Shown here piece by piece: positions 49,701 through 59,269 of a stretch of 64,000 nt of DNA. Position numbers and translations under genes: made by a program. The notes under the pieces were generated by a model. That model saw only the letters and a program-made list of their open reading frames with translations, searched no databases and was not told the DNA's origin. Every line of letters begins with the position of its first letter. Position 1 is the first letter of the stretch. This stretch comes from Liolophura sinensis (lineage: Eukaryota; Mollusca; Polyplacophora; Chitonida; Chitonidae), in assembly GCF_032854445.1 (NCBI RefSeq), contig NC_088298.1:23025295-23089294 (forward strand). The letters are read 5' to 3'.

Positions 49701-51528
49701 CAGAACGAGCGAGGGTTGAATTCAAACACATGACCTCATTAACTGAGACACTGAAGAAGAAAGGATTTAAATGAATAAGAAAGTACGTGTCCCTTAATAT
49801 CCGGATAGTCCGGACAGTTCGTCTTCCCGGATGTTTGTTCCAGAAGTACTAACGCGCATCAGAATTGCGTTTTGAGAAATATAAAATATATTTTAAAATG
49901 TAAAATCTTATGGTTCTTTCTAATTATATGCCAGATTAGAGCGATTGTGTTTCCTTTCATCAAGAAAAGATCAATGAAATTTACATGTAGCAATTAACTG
50001 CTTGTCTTGATTGACATCTCTTTGGTGCTGATAATATGGAAGTTTCGTTTTCGAAATCTTTTATTACTAAATGTATAAAAAAACCTTACTGTACCATGTG
50101 CCCCGCCAAAATCTTAGGAAACTATTTTTGATTACGTTTACTACAACATGGAGGTCTGAAAAAGAGGAGATGTCAGAAAGAGTTATTTAGAGTAAATTAA
50201 AAAAATGTAACAGATTTATCACTTCTTGGAATGTCAAGATTTGTGCGGTTTATTTCAATCCAAATATATAAGCTGCAAATTGCCTGCTCGTATACAAAAT
50301 TATAATTATCACCATATGTCAACTGTGAAAGCCTTAAAGAGCTAAAGAATAGCTCAAGTTATTGCCAGTCAGGGAATATCAGACTGTAAAAACGATACCA
50401 GATGTTGTTAACATGATTCAAACAATATAAAGCGACACACATTATAAATTTTAGCTCCTGGACAGACGAGGCTGATATTTTGTGAAAGCTACTTACTTGA
50501 GCCATTCTAAAATAATGGCAACAATTCGACTGGATTTGTAATCATCGATTTTTGAGCAAACTCAAGAGATTGATTACGTACGGAAAGATTTGGGTCCATC
50601 AAAATATATTCTATACACTGTTAGAGAGATCTGGTCAATTCGACCAAACACATTTTGGTACAGACGCGTACGACCAAATAATGGGGTGAACAAACATTAA
50701 GGGGTCGAAGTGACCAAATATCTTAGGGCCAGATTTTCTTTGGTCGTCAGAACAGGGTCAAAGTAATCATTATAAGATTGATCAAAATGACCACAACCAT
50801 TATGGTCGCATTTTAATGGTTGCCACAATAAAGTCAAAGTAACCATTACTTTTGGTCGAAGCAACCAAAACTAATGAGGTCGCATTTTCTGTGGGCTCAT
50901 TTTCTGTAAAAATCTGATCCTAAGACATCTGGTCATTTTGACCCTTTAATGTTTGGTCACCCCATTATTTGGTCTGACAAGTCTGTACCAAAATTTGGTC
51001 GAACAGACCAGATCGTTCTAACGGCGTGCGTAAGGGAATAAGGGAACTCCGACTAAAACCTGACCCGAGGATGTGAGAATAATTCCACAAAATAATTTCT
51101 CACTTTATTAAAAAAAATTAAACCCCTTCTCAGTCCTCTGTATTTGGTACTTACAGGTAAAATGTTGAGACTTTTGACTTAAGATATGATTTGTGAGGTG
51201 AGGTAAACCCCAAAACTGTAAAATCATGTTTTAATTTTGACTCAGAAAAGGTTTTGTAGAATCGTTCTCGTTGCTTTCTTCGATGTTGATAAATGAACAG
51301 GTTTAAACAATATTATACAATGCCGAAACGTAATAATTATATATGGACAGACGTTTTGTTCATATGACGAAAAATAATGGTTGAAGTTCTCCCTACAATT
51401 GAGCTTGTCAAACACATCAAGAATAAAACACTGACAAACCATTTTTTACCTTCCAAAGCCCACGTTGTTGTTGCTAAAGTACAGATTCCAAACAGCGCTA
51501 AAAGTCTCCAGCACAGCATGGCTCTCAT
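46585..51528 (-). CDS. Secreted cysteine-rich protein (four exons, 117 aa)
   Basis: Exons in transcript order: 51528-51450, 49464-49371, 47925-47861, 46700-46585. Every junction is GT-AG and phases match (1, 2, 1). Exon 1 is a signal peptide (MRAMLCWRLLALFGIC, then a small-residue cleavage zone TTTWA). The mature part of about 90 residues has 14 cysteines in CxxC, CxxxC and CPDGYY patterns, resembling furin-like/growth-factor-receptor cysteine repeats. No transmembrane segment or GPI tail follows the last cysteine, so it should be secreted. Met codons at 51576 and 51519 are alternative starts; 51528 begins the hydrophobic stretch cleanly. Function unknown. A plus-strand gene has exons inside its introns. 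Confidence 0.75.
46908..47035 (+). CDS. Internal exon of an unrecognised plus-strand gene
   Basis: Acceptor TTCGTTTTCCAG, donor AAAGA|GTAAGA. Only the phase-0 reading is open: 42 codons plus two bases, starting FEELNTNVFKK. The product is charged and probably helical (VEDVESEYRLQHIGKPLSHN). It lies inside intron 3 of the minus-strand cysteine-rich gene. The phase is compatible with the exons at 49136 and 56566. I do not recognise the protein. Confidence 0.6.
47579..47810 (+). mobile_element. SINE family A, near full length
   Basis: AGGAGCCTCTGTGGCCGAGC head, GTGAGTTCAAGT B box, GTATAAGTGAAATATTCTTG, and an ACAAATATAT end. It lies in intron 3 of the cysteine-rich gene. Confidence 0.75.
47861..47925 (-). 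CDS. Exon 3 of cysteine-rich secreted protein
   Basis: Acceptor TTGTTTTCAG, donor GAAG|GTAAGT, entry phase 2, exit phase 1. It encodes KSVCIESCPDGYY and WCE, the most characteristic furin-like motif of the protein. Confidence 0.78.
47945..48048. repeat. 20-bp tandem repeat, 5 copies
   Basis: Unit GCGTATCATTACTGTAGACA, next to the acceptor of cysteine-rich gene exon 3. Confidence 0.95.
48116..48424 (-). other. 102-codon ATG ORF of unknown nature
   Basis: Starts MSHLLHESDCHHSNG, with no recognised domain. It lies in intron 2 of the cysteine-rich gene on the same strand and may be a transposon remnant or chance. Confidence 0.2.
49136..49232 (+). CDS. Candidate internal exon of the same plus-strand gene (GC-AG intron)
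   Basis: Acceptor CTCCTCGTGTAG after a pyrimidine tract, entry phase 2, 32 open codons (YKRVVRRGTRYPHPASIII...), leaving in phase 0 at AAG|GCAAGT. That is the usual form of the rare GC donor. Entry and exit phases fit the exons on either side. Without the GC donor there is no in-phase exit nearby, so this exon is less certain. Confidence 0.4.
49371..49464 (-). CDS. Exon 2 of cysteine-rich secreted protein
   Basis: Acceptor TCTTGTAG, donor GCAGG|GTGCGT, entry phase 1, exit phase 2. Five cysteines with spacing C-x3-C-x4-C-x4-C-x2-C, then an EGFYLYPDPNA segment typical of furin-like repeats. Confidence 0.75.
49700..50610. other. No feature seen
   Basis: AT-rich intronic sequence of the minus-strand cysteine-rich gene and, if the model is right, of the plus-strand gene. 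Confidence 0.45.
50616..51027. mobile_element. Foldback/MITE-like element with ~115-bp terminal inverted repeats
   Basis: The left arm starts GTTAGAGAGATCTGGTC. The reverse complement of the right end starts GTTAGAACGATCTGGTC. The arms stay alignable (TTTTGGTACAGAC, CCAAATAATGGGGTGA, AACATTAA) for about 115 bases. The centre carries GGTCGCATTTT and CAAAGTAACCATTA repeats. No ORF and no clear target-site duplication. Confidence 0.8.
51450..51528 (-). CDS. Exon 1 of cysteine-rich secreted protein (signal peptide)
   Basis: 26 codons plus one base. The hydrophobic core LLALFGICTLA is followed by TTTWALE and the donor GAAG|GTAAAA. Exit phase 1 fits the exon at 49464. An upstream in-frame ATG at 51576 would add 16 residues ahead of the signal peptide. 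Confidence 0.7.
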
Positions 51529-51599
51529 ATATGTCCTCTCCTCCGTGATGAATACAACCTTCTGCCAGTGGTTCATTTACTTCTGAAGATTATGAAAAT

Positions 51600-52235
51600 A
51601 ATAATGGATCCTATAATGACTTTCTGGCTATTTTCATGTGCGTTTCATCGTCACGTACATAAATGGAAGTTCCTTTTTTTATTATTCCTGAAGATAATAT
51701 TGCGGGTGTCCGGGGTTAATGTCCGTTGTGCGATGTTTCGCGAATGTAAAGAGCCTGGGGTTATTGCTGAATCGTTCCTACAGCGTGGACACGTTTCTCT
51801 GATGGGTCTAACAGGTTAAAGGCTATATAGCTCCCCGTACTTATGACGCCAACACATCCTGCTTCGTTGGAAATGTCACACGTTAGGCTCGGGACAGTTA
51901 GTACTCTGCGCCCGAAATGGCCCAGGGGACATTTTGCGAATGTCAGTGCAGGCTGATGAATAAAAAACAATGGATGCTGGGAAAAATTCTGCTGACACAA
52001 GAGAGAAAAACATATTATCTTTGTTTTATAATCATAATGACTGTACCGGTAGTTGTATCCGGGGTTCATAACAACTGTGTATTCCCCGTAAGTACATCTC
52101 GCCACGATATTTCTACACACGAGGTGGTGTTAAGCCTCGGTCATTCATTCAGTCACTCTTTAGGAGTTTATGTTTTCTGTTTTATTTTGACGCTTCTTTA
52201 TAAAGTTTTAGGGGCCCTCTGTTTCTGAAGCTTTA
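51600..52235. other. Upstream of the cysteine-rich gene
   Basis: A 119-codon minus-strand ORF at 51761-52120 has no domain. No promoter motif recognised. Confidence 0.35.
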
Positions 52236-52372
52236 GGGGACTTCTATGGTTTTCTCCCACCATAATGCTGGCCATCGGCGTAAACGTGGAATAATAAGTG
52301 CACTACAGCGTAAAACACCAATCAAATATATAAGTAAACAAATACAGGTAGATAAATAAATAAATATAAAGT
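52236..52372 (+). mobile_element. SINE family A, 3' fragment
   Basis: GGTTTTCTCCCACCATAATG, CAGCGTAAAACACCAATC and an AAATATATAAGTAAAC tail. Confidence 0.6.
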
Positions 52373-52639
52373 TTTAAAAGTTGTCATGGATGGTTTGATC
52401 ATCTACAAGGATAAAATCTAAAGACGGATGGAATTCAATTGCAGAGGTGGGAAGGTCCTTCTGGCAGAAGGGTTTCTCCGACTATCTATTGTTCAAACCC
52501 ATGCCAACTTTAGACCTTCAAATGACATTATTTTCTTAACATACTGACCAGTTTTCAAGGTCATAACCTCAGTAGTCTGTACAAAGGGTTAAAATGAAAA
52601 CATAGCCTCAAAAACGCACGTCCGGTAACCGACGTCGCA

Positions 52640-53034
52640 TCACCTGTCAGGCGTCATGAGTAGAGCGCCCGCTGAACATTTGTGACACGCGTCAATCAAG
52701 TGTTGTCTGGAAAAATTGTCTGACTCTAGTGTCAGAGAAACCCTTCTGCCAGATAGGCGCGAGTTTTGCTGAATCAAGATGTTTTTCTCTGCGGCGGACA
52801 AGGAATTGATCACCTTTTCAAGTAAAACAAGGTAGAACATCATTTTGAAACGTCCGGAACATGCGTATTTGACTCTGTTTTGATTTTAGTCCCATGAACA
52901 GAAATCTTGAAGGATGAAATTAAAATTTGATCTGTATATTTAGGAGACAATGGTTTTTGAGTGTGCATTTTTAGAAGCTGACGTACGAGGGTTTCGGAGA
53001 TATTGGAGATATTCAGTGTTAAAGTACGGCCCAT
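52640..53034 (-). other. Two short ORFs at the edge of the virus-like island
   Basis: Minus strand, ATG-initiated: 53034-52840 (64 codons, MGRTLTLNISNISETL...) just after a TATAAAAA stretch, and 52840-52640 (67 codons, MFYLVLLEKVINSL...). They are co-directional with the island genes and nearly abut. They have no recognised family and may be remnants. Confidence 0.3.
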
Positions 53035-53082
53035 TTTTTTTTATATCCACCCGATATATATATGATGGGCTAACGTGCCGAG

Positions 53083-53201
53083 TAGTATACACAACGCCGG
53101 TTCTGGCGCACCCTCCCCTTGGCAAATAGAGGCTCCCAGCCCCCATTCCCTTCCCTGCTTCTGGGGGTAGTATACACACTATAGGTTCTGGCGCACCCTC
53201 C
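53083..53201. repeat. Pair of 34-bp direct repeats at the island edge
   Basis: AGTATACACA...GGTTCTGGCGCACCCTCC occurs at about 53083-53115 and again at 53167-53201, flanking a G/C-rich stretch. They could be an old element-end duplication. Confidence 0.45.
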
Positions 53202-53224
53202 ACTGGGGGGCCCTCCTCAGAACA

Positions 53225-54002
53225 TCATTCGGAAAGAGCGTTTGTCAGCTCTTGCCGAGCTAGTTTTCGGCCGCGATCTATAGGCTGTTTTTTCGTGCTT
53301 TCATCGATCTCTACGGCGTTGAATGCCTTACGAGACTTAGCGCGTATCTCCTGCTTCAGATCAGAGTAGTTCTTGAGCTCCTGAACGACCTGCTTGAACT
53401 CTACGTCCGAAATAACACCATCAGATAATGCCGTAGATACCTGCGCACGGATGCTGTTAAGTTTGGCCTCAGCCAACAGCAATATATCGCTATGTTTCTT
53501 GGCCTTTGCGTGAAGTCGGCGGATAACGAATTTTCCGGCGATATTTAAGACACCGCAAGCTAGGGCCGCAGCTTCCATGGCCAAGACAGCAGGGGCTGCA
53601 ATTATTGTTGAGAGTAGTCCCACGCTTGCAACCCCTAGTCCCAAACCGGCCGTGAGCATGGCCGAATCAAGGGCCTCGGTGGCCAAGACACCACGCCGGT
53701 ACTTTTTGTACAAGGCCCGGCGGAGATCTCGCTCAGATTCAAGCTGATTCCGTATTTCGCTGACACTGCAGACGATGGGCGTGCGCCACGCTCTCCGGCG
53801 GCGCGGTCGGGGCCAAGGGGTTTTCAACCATAATCGTCGGCGCGGTCGGGGCCAAGGGATGGTCATCCATAATCGTCGGCGCCGCGCCCTCCGGCGGCAA
53901 GGGGTTTTCATCCGTGATCGCCGAGTACAGTCCTCCCATATTGTCCGTCCTACGAATCAATAACGCCGGTAAACCCTGAATCGTCCTCGGGACTACTAAC
54001 AC
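53225..54002 (-). pseudogene. Virus-like island: membrane-type protein gene with frame change
   Basis: The N-terminal part (54002 to about 53780) is Pro-rich with a short repeat (ENPLAPTAP). The reading then continues in another frame to 53225. That part has a charged helix (NQLESERDLRRALYKKY), a long Gly/Ala/Leu hydrophobic hairpin (GLGLGVASVGLLSTIIAAP) and a charged coiled tail. I recall similar proteins in Polinton/adintovirus-like elements, possibly virion membrane or minor capsid proteins. The frame changes within the Pro-rich repeat. Confidence 0.45.
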
Positions 54003-54029
54003 GAAAGCGGCGAAGTCTTATACCGGACT

Positions 54030-54732
54030 CTAAATAGATTTCATTGAGAAACCCCCTGCAAAGACCCGTATATCCTCGAGAGAGCTTCGGATGACTGGGT
54101 CGCCCTGGGCAGGTAATTTGATCATAAGCCTGAGCTCCTTTCCATCGTGCTCTGCAGGCCACTTTAGTTTCAACCCGGTAATCATGGAGGAAAGGCGCTG
54201 AGAGGCCGCGCCAAGTATGACGTTGAAGATAAGTATAGATCCAGGGTTTATCCGTAGTATGGCTATAGACACGGATTGCGCGCCAAGACGCACGGTCTCT
54301 ACACCCGGCGCCGCAGTTAGTGTGAAGTAACCTCCTCCTTCCATAGCTATATGACAGGCGTTGGTTGGTACGTACGACACGAAAGAGGCTCCGGAGTTGA
54401 AAACTTTTTTCACATCGACCCCAGTGGCCTGGACCGACATCGGGGTCACCTTCACATCTATCAACCAATCGGGGTCGAACAAAGCGGTCTTCAAGGCGAA
54501 TTAATGAGAGTTTTTGTTCTTCAATCACCTCAGACGGCGACCTGCGCTCTTGCTCTGCAGAGGATGAGACATCTTCAAGGGAAGCAAACGTTTTAGGTTC
54601 TGCTTGTCCCCCTCCCCTGTTATCTTTTTGCGGTTGTACTTGCGAATTTTGAAACTCGAAGGCGTAGATTTTACCTTCCTGGCCTTGAAGTTCGAACTCC
54701 GACACATCTGCCAAGTCGCTTAAGACAGTCAC
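54030..54732 (-). pseudogene. Virus-like island: second minus-strand gene, frame broken near 54490
   Basis: The first 80 or so residues read in one frame from 54732 (a Glu/Ser/Gln-rich segment). From about 54494 the protein-like reading continues in another frame to 54030 (DPDWLIDVKVTP, then beta-rich sequence). The rest of the original frame, to 53950, is basic and looks like a shadow. Family unknown; position next to the capsid-like gene suggests a structural role. Confidence 0.4.
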
Positions 54733-54763
54733 GCAGACCTGGGACCGGCTGCGTCCACCATAC

Positions 54764-55325
54764 TTATTGTATTTCTAGGGTAGCACTGAGGTACCCTACA
54801 CTCATATACTTGCCGTCTTTGTCTAAAAGCGCCACGGTCAAGTGAATTATATAGTCGGCGCGCAAGGCTTTGTACTGTGGGTTGGGAAATGAAACCGTCT
54901 TTCCGCAGTTAACCCCTTCACCAGTCACGGCGATGGCTTTAAGTAGTGTGGAACCGCCACCGAAATCTGAGGTTATTCTCACGTTTTCTGAGGTGCTGAG
55001 TTCATCTAAATGCACGAAGACTTCTTTGTGTGAGACCAAATTAGGTAGCTTTTCACCCTCCGTAGCCACCTCTATGGGCATCATCCCGTCGGAGAACCCC
55101 AAGATGGAGGAAAACTCTTGGAGTATTATGAAGGCATTTCTAGGGGGGGGGGGAGCTAAGGACTAGGCGGCCCGTAGCTGCATTCAATCCCAGAGAAAGC
55201 CCATGCGGGCGGAATATGTCCTTGTCCAGCGTATAGACATTGTAGTAGCCCGTCGGCACTTCAACGCGTTCTACCTCGCGTGCGCTAACTCCAAGCAAGA
55301 AGCTCACTCTGGTGGGGATATTCAC
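54764..55325 (-). pseudogene. Virus-like island: minor-capsid-like gene broken by a frameshift
   Basis: Two minus-strand reading frames, 55325-55140 and about 55150-54764, lie end to end and meet at a run of eleven G (55143-55153). The upstream part has a VEVPTGYYNVYTL motif and the downstream part reads FSDGMMPIEVATEGEK. This pattern reminds me of the penton/minor capsid protein of Polinton-type elements. The start was not resolved. The homopolymer may be a true mutation or a sequencing error. Confidence 0.45.
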
Positions 55326-55422
55326 CCAGGCTGGTTAGAATGTTATCTCGCGAAGGGCGGTTTTAAGGCGACCGTCGAGGTTGTTAAGGGCAAGAGGCAG
55401 CGTGTGCTGTGCCCCATTTAGA

Positions 55423-55809
55423 ATGTCAGTCAATGTGATGAACATCTTAGCCACGATGGACAGCGAGGTTTACAGGTTCAATAGAGAGGCCACTTACAAG
55501 GCCGGGGCATTTCATAGTATCCAAACCCACGAAGAGCAGCTCACGCGATTTGACATCTACATCGATGAAAAGAAGGCCCTTCCAGTCCAGTTCACAGATG
55601 TGTTGGCCAAGTATCGGCTGCCAAAGTTAACCGACAATGAAATTGTTCGGACCTGGAACACCAATCCTATGCAATTCTGGCAGAACCAAGTGAACTTCGC
55701 GGTTTGGTGCGCAACCACGGGCTGTGGCGTCTCTGCAAAAGACCATCTTCTCGGCCCCGACCAACGAATAAGGGCCCTGTACATGTTCCATGCGTATTAC
55801 CAAGTTTAA
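55423..55809 (+). CDS. Virus-like island: plus-strand ORF, probably 3'-truncated
   Basis: 128 codons from the ATG at 55423. It contains NPMQFWQNQVNFAVWCATTG, which I associate, from memory only, with conserved hypothetical proteins of Polinton/adintovirus-like elements in marine invertebrates. Those are, as I recall, considerably longer, so the stop at 55807-55809 and the change to AT-rich sequence just after it suggest truncation. It is transcribed away from the minus-strand ORFs, as in a divergent viral gene layout. Confidence 0.5.
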   Translation: MSVNVMNILATMDSEVYRFNREATYKAGAFHSIQTHEEQLTRFDIYIDEKKALPVQFTDVLAKYRLPKLTDNEIVRTWNTNPMQFWQNQVNFAVWCATTGCGVSAKDHLLGPDQRIRALYMFHAYYQV

Positions 55810-55829
55810 GCACCAGTGCTGGAGCTGCA

Positions 55830-56560
55830 GCGTTCTATGTTTGGGTAAGTGTACAGATAAAGCATCTGTTCCCTGAAGTTTAGCTCTGACTTGTGTGGAA
55901 ATGCTATCCCGGTTAGACCCTGTGTACCGTGTGCAAAATGTGACTTAATTCTATCTGTAAATGTCTGCGTTCGTCAAAGAAGATAAAAGCTTCGGTTGAA
56001 AGGCTATTGTGAAGACAAAACCAGAATATATCTTTGTGGTGTTTTTAAACTTGTTTTCACTGAATTAAATGAATTCAAATGCTTGAATTACATGATGGGC
56101 TTGCGAAACACACGTATTGTATTACTAGTAGACTTTTATTTAGTATGATGTCTGCATGTTATTATTCATATTAATGAGCCATTCCTATATTAAATACAGC
56201 GGTTGGGATGGAAAAACTGTTTGTGACGCCAATGACATTTAATGTGATCCTTAAAACCCTCCTGAGAAGTCAAATCCCTTAATGTGTTTTATTAAAAGAA
56301 GAACAAATAATAATAACAAGTAAAGAATAATATGTGCGGACACATAATTGGTCATTCCAGAAACTTCACGATTAGCCCTAAACCATGCATGTGACTAGGC
56401 TTACTATTAATTACAATCTTTTCTATCCATTAATAACTTAAATTTAGAAGACAGCCTTTTAACAGTCATACTGCTGTCAAAATGTGAGTTTTAAGCCTAC
56501 ATAAACACTCGTGATAACGCTCTATACACATAGAAACATTCATTTTTTAAAAATATTCTT
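55830..56560. other. AT-rich sequence right of the virus-like island
   Basis: Composition changes sharply from the island. No ORF, SINE or array seen. Confidence 0.5.
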
Positions 56561-56565
56561 TACAG

Positions 56566-56682
56566 GCCCAGAGTGTGATCAAAGAAGTTGAAGACAGGTG
56601 CGGCAAAGATATTTCCACGGTCACACCAAGAAGACGAAGGTCACCAAAACAATCCAGCCAACAGCAAGAGGACAAGTGTTAG
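56566..56682 (+). CDS. Candidate terminal exon of the plus-strand gene
   Basis: Acceptor ATATTCTTTACAG, 38 codons in phase 0 (the only open phase), then TAG. It starts AQSVIKEVEDRCGKD, then a basic patch TPRRRRSPK and a Gln/Ser-rich end. The basic patch could be a nuclear or microtubule-binding tail. The intron before it would contain the virus-like island. Confidence 0.5.
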   Translation, partial: AQSVIKEVEDRCGKDISTVTPRRRRSPKQSSQQQEDKC

Positions 56683-57061
56683 CGATGAAAGATGTTACTA
56701 CAACTTTGTTGTAAATAATAAGCTTAACTGAATTTTACGTGTTGAATTTATTTTCACATTTAATAACGAACAAGCAAAACCTGTAAGTTTATAATTCATT
56801 AAAAACAACATTTTGTACGTAAATTGATGCTCAGGGGCACAGTTTTGTTGGAAATTCTTCATGTGCATAATTTACCTATAAATTAATACATGCCTATATT
56901 GCATTAGCATTAAGCACTATGGATATGCAACCTATACATATACAGAGGTTTACAGCCTCGATCAGGCTTGTAACAATCGTGTGAATATGACACAAGCTAG
57001 AACAAGCACCAGCATCAATTATAAATCAGTCGTCAGTAATTCTCGCTTTCAATAAAGTTTA

Positions 57062-57410
57062 CCGGACCCGATAGCACAGTTGTCAGAGCGTCCGCTTCGG
57101 GAAACGGCAGATCCAGACTCAGTCCTGGGTCGAGTCACACCTAAGACCTTAAAAGAGGAAGTTGTAACTTCTTCGTTTAGCGTTCAGCATGAAGGGAATA
57201 GTGCAGCGACTGGGTTGACTCGTATCAGTGTAGTGGCTCGAGCGGGGCGCCTTACTTGCCTTCGGTGAGGCGTCTCAGTGAAACAGCACTAGATAAAAAA
57301 GCGGTGTAAATTCGTCCTGCAGCAAGGAGGCACATTACATGCACTCTAAGGATTCCTTCGTCGTCATATGACTGAAAAATGGTTAAGTGCGACGTTAGTA
57401 CTCACTCAAA
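57062..57410 (+). mobile_element. SINE family B, old copy
   Basis: Head CACAGTTGTCAGAGCGTCCGC, CAGTCCTGGGTCGAGTC, body and ACTGAAAAATGGTTAAGTGCG tail. Confidence 0.55.
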
Positions 57411-57429
57411 AAAGCTTTTTTTGAGCCAT

Positions 57430-58365
57430 GCTGTTAAGTAGAACATTCTTGACGACATGCGCTAGAATAAGACAAGTTCTCACTATTACGTTCCTTCCGA
57501 CGAAATTCCTGAAAATGACAACCTTGAGGATAGTCTTGAGAATCGTGTTGAGAAGCTCACTGACGGCCTTGAGAACCAATCTGACAAGATTTAAAATCGT
57601 GTTGAGAGCCCCGCCGACAGCATTGAGAACCAGTCTGACAAGCTTGAGAACCGTTCAGAGAACCAATCTGATAATCGTATCAAATCTGACAAGCTTGAAA
57701 ATTGTGACGAGAACCGAATCTGACAAGCTTGAGAAACGTGATGAGAACCGATTTGACTACCTTGAGAAATGTGTGGAGCACCAATCTGAGCCTTGAGAAT
57801 CGTGACGAGAACCAATCTAGCAAGGTTGAGAATTATGTTGCGTGCCAGTTTGACAAGCTTGAAGACTGTGGCCCAAACCAATCGTGACGCGAACCCTTCT
57901 GAAAACATTGAGGATTGTGATGGAAAAAAAACCTGACAAGCTTTATAATCGAGTAGAGAATTGGCATGAGGACTGTGACAAGAACCGATCTGACAAGCTT
58001 GAGAATCGTCTTGAAAACCGATTGGACAAACCTGAGAATTGTGTCAAGAACCAATCCTCCAAGCTGGAGAATCGTGTTCAGATCCAATCTGACAAGCGTG
58101 ATGATTGTAACGAGAACCGATCTGATAATATTGAGAATCATGACGGGAAGCAATCTGTCAATCTTGAGAATCGTGACGAGAACCAATCTGACAAGCTTGA
58201 ATAATGTATCATCGAGAACAAATCAGGAAAGCTGGACGAGAACCGATATGTCACGCTTGAGAATCGTAACGAAATCCGATCTGGCAATCTTGAGAATCGT
58301 GACGAGAACACACCTGGCAAACTTGAGAATCGTGACGAGAAATATCTGACAAGCCTGGCATTCAT
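57430..58365. repeat. 33-bp minisatellite, about 28 copies
   Basis: Unit GAGAATCGTGACGAGAACCA + ATCTGACAAGCTT. 33 is 11 codons, so one frame reads a repeated ENRDENQSDKL peptide and no frame of the unit contains a stop. Indels break the frame repeatedly, and there is no start context or splice site that I trust. Confidence 0.92.
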
Positions 58366-58399
58366 AATGAACATTAATCTAGCTAGAATCTAAGCGAAA

Positions 58400-58980
58400 A
58401 GTTCAACGATCGTATATCACTCGTATACCATGAAAAGGCGTTCCATTGTTGGGGTGTTAAGTAATGTGTAAAAAACACAAATAACAACCTGAAGGATTAT
58501 CAGATAGGTTTAGATTAAACAAAGGGGCTGTTTTATAGAGAAAGTATAGAGACACGTCCACTGATATACTTAATTCTTCAGATAGAGAGCACAACTGGAG
58601 GACAACTGAAAAACACTCGTAATTTAATATTTGGGCGGTTTATTGCACAGTAAGTTGTGACCACACGCTTACACAATGACACGGATGTTTAAAGGTCTTT
58701 AGGCTGCATTCAACGTTCTGGATTTTAGTGCCCTACTCACGATAGCTTGACAAGGGACTGACATAAACTAAGTAGGATAACTATATAGCTATACTCGATT
58801 ACAAATAAACCCAGGTTGGCGAATGCACTTTTTTCACCAGTGATGTTTTGACTGAGCAGTAGTTACAACGAGCTTACGTCTTTTGAACACATGTGCACCT
58901 ATCAGGCGATTTGAATCGTTAAAATAACAGCGTTAATAAAATATGTGTCGGCTCCATGAGGTATCGTGCATTCAGCTATT
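58400..58980. other. No feature seen
   Basis: Single-copy AT-rich sequence between two tandem arrays. Confidence 0.5.
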
Positions 58981-58984
58981 ATAG

Positions 58985-59265
58985 TCCACAAATATTATCG
59001 CGTCGCAATGTGGGAAAATAGTGTACGCCATAAACATTGACGTGTGGCGATGCGGAATAATGGTGTATTTCACAAATAGTGGCGTGTCGTTGCCATGTTA
59101 AATAATATCGTTTAACACATACATTGTCGTGTCACAATGTGGAATAAGGGCGAATCTCACAAATATTGCCGCAATATTGTGACAGTGTGGAAAAGGGGCA
59201 TATTCCACAAATATTGTCGTGTCGAAATGTGGAATAGTGGTGTGTCACACAAATTGCAGGTTTAC
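58985..59265. repeat. ~54-bp degenerate tandem repeat
   Basis: Loose repeats of CACAAATATTGTCGTGTCG + AATGTGGAATAGTGG, about five copies. Confidence 0.7.
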
Positions 59266-59269
59266 ACGG

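Noticed and set aside
53950-54490. Continuation of the 260-codon minus-strand ORF
   Set aside because: After about residue 80 it becomes basic and Trp/Cys/Arg-rich, while the protein-like reading moves to another frame.
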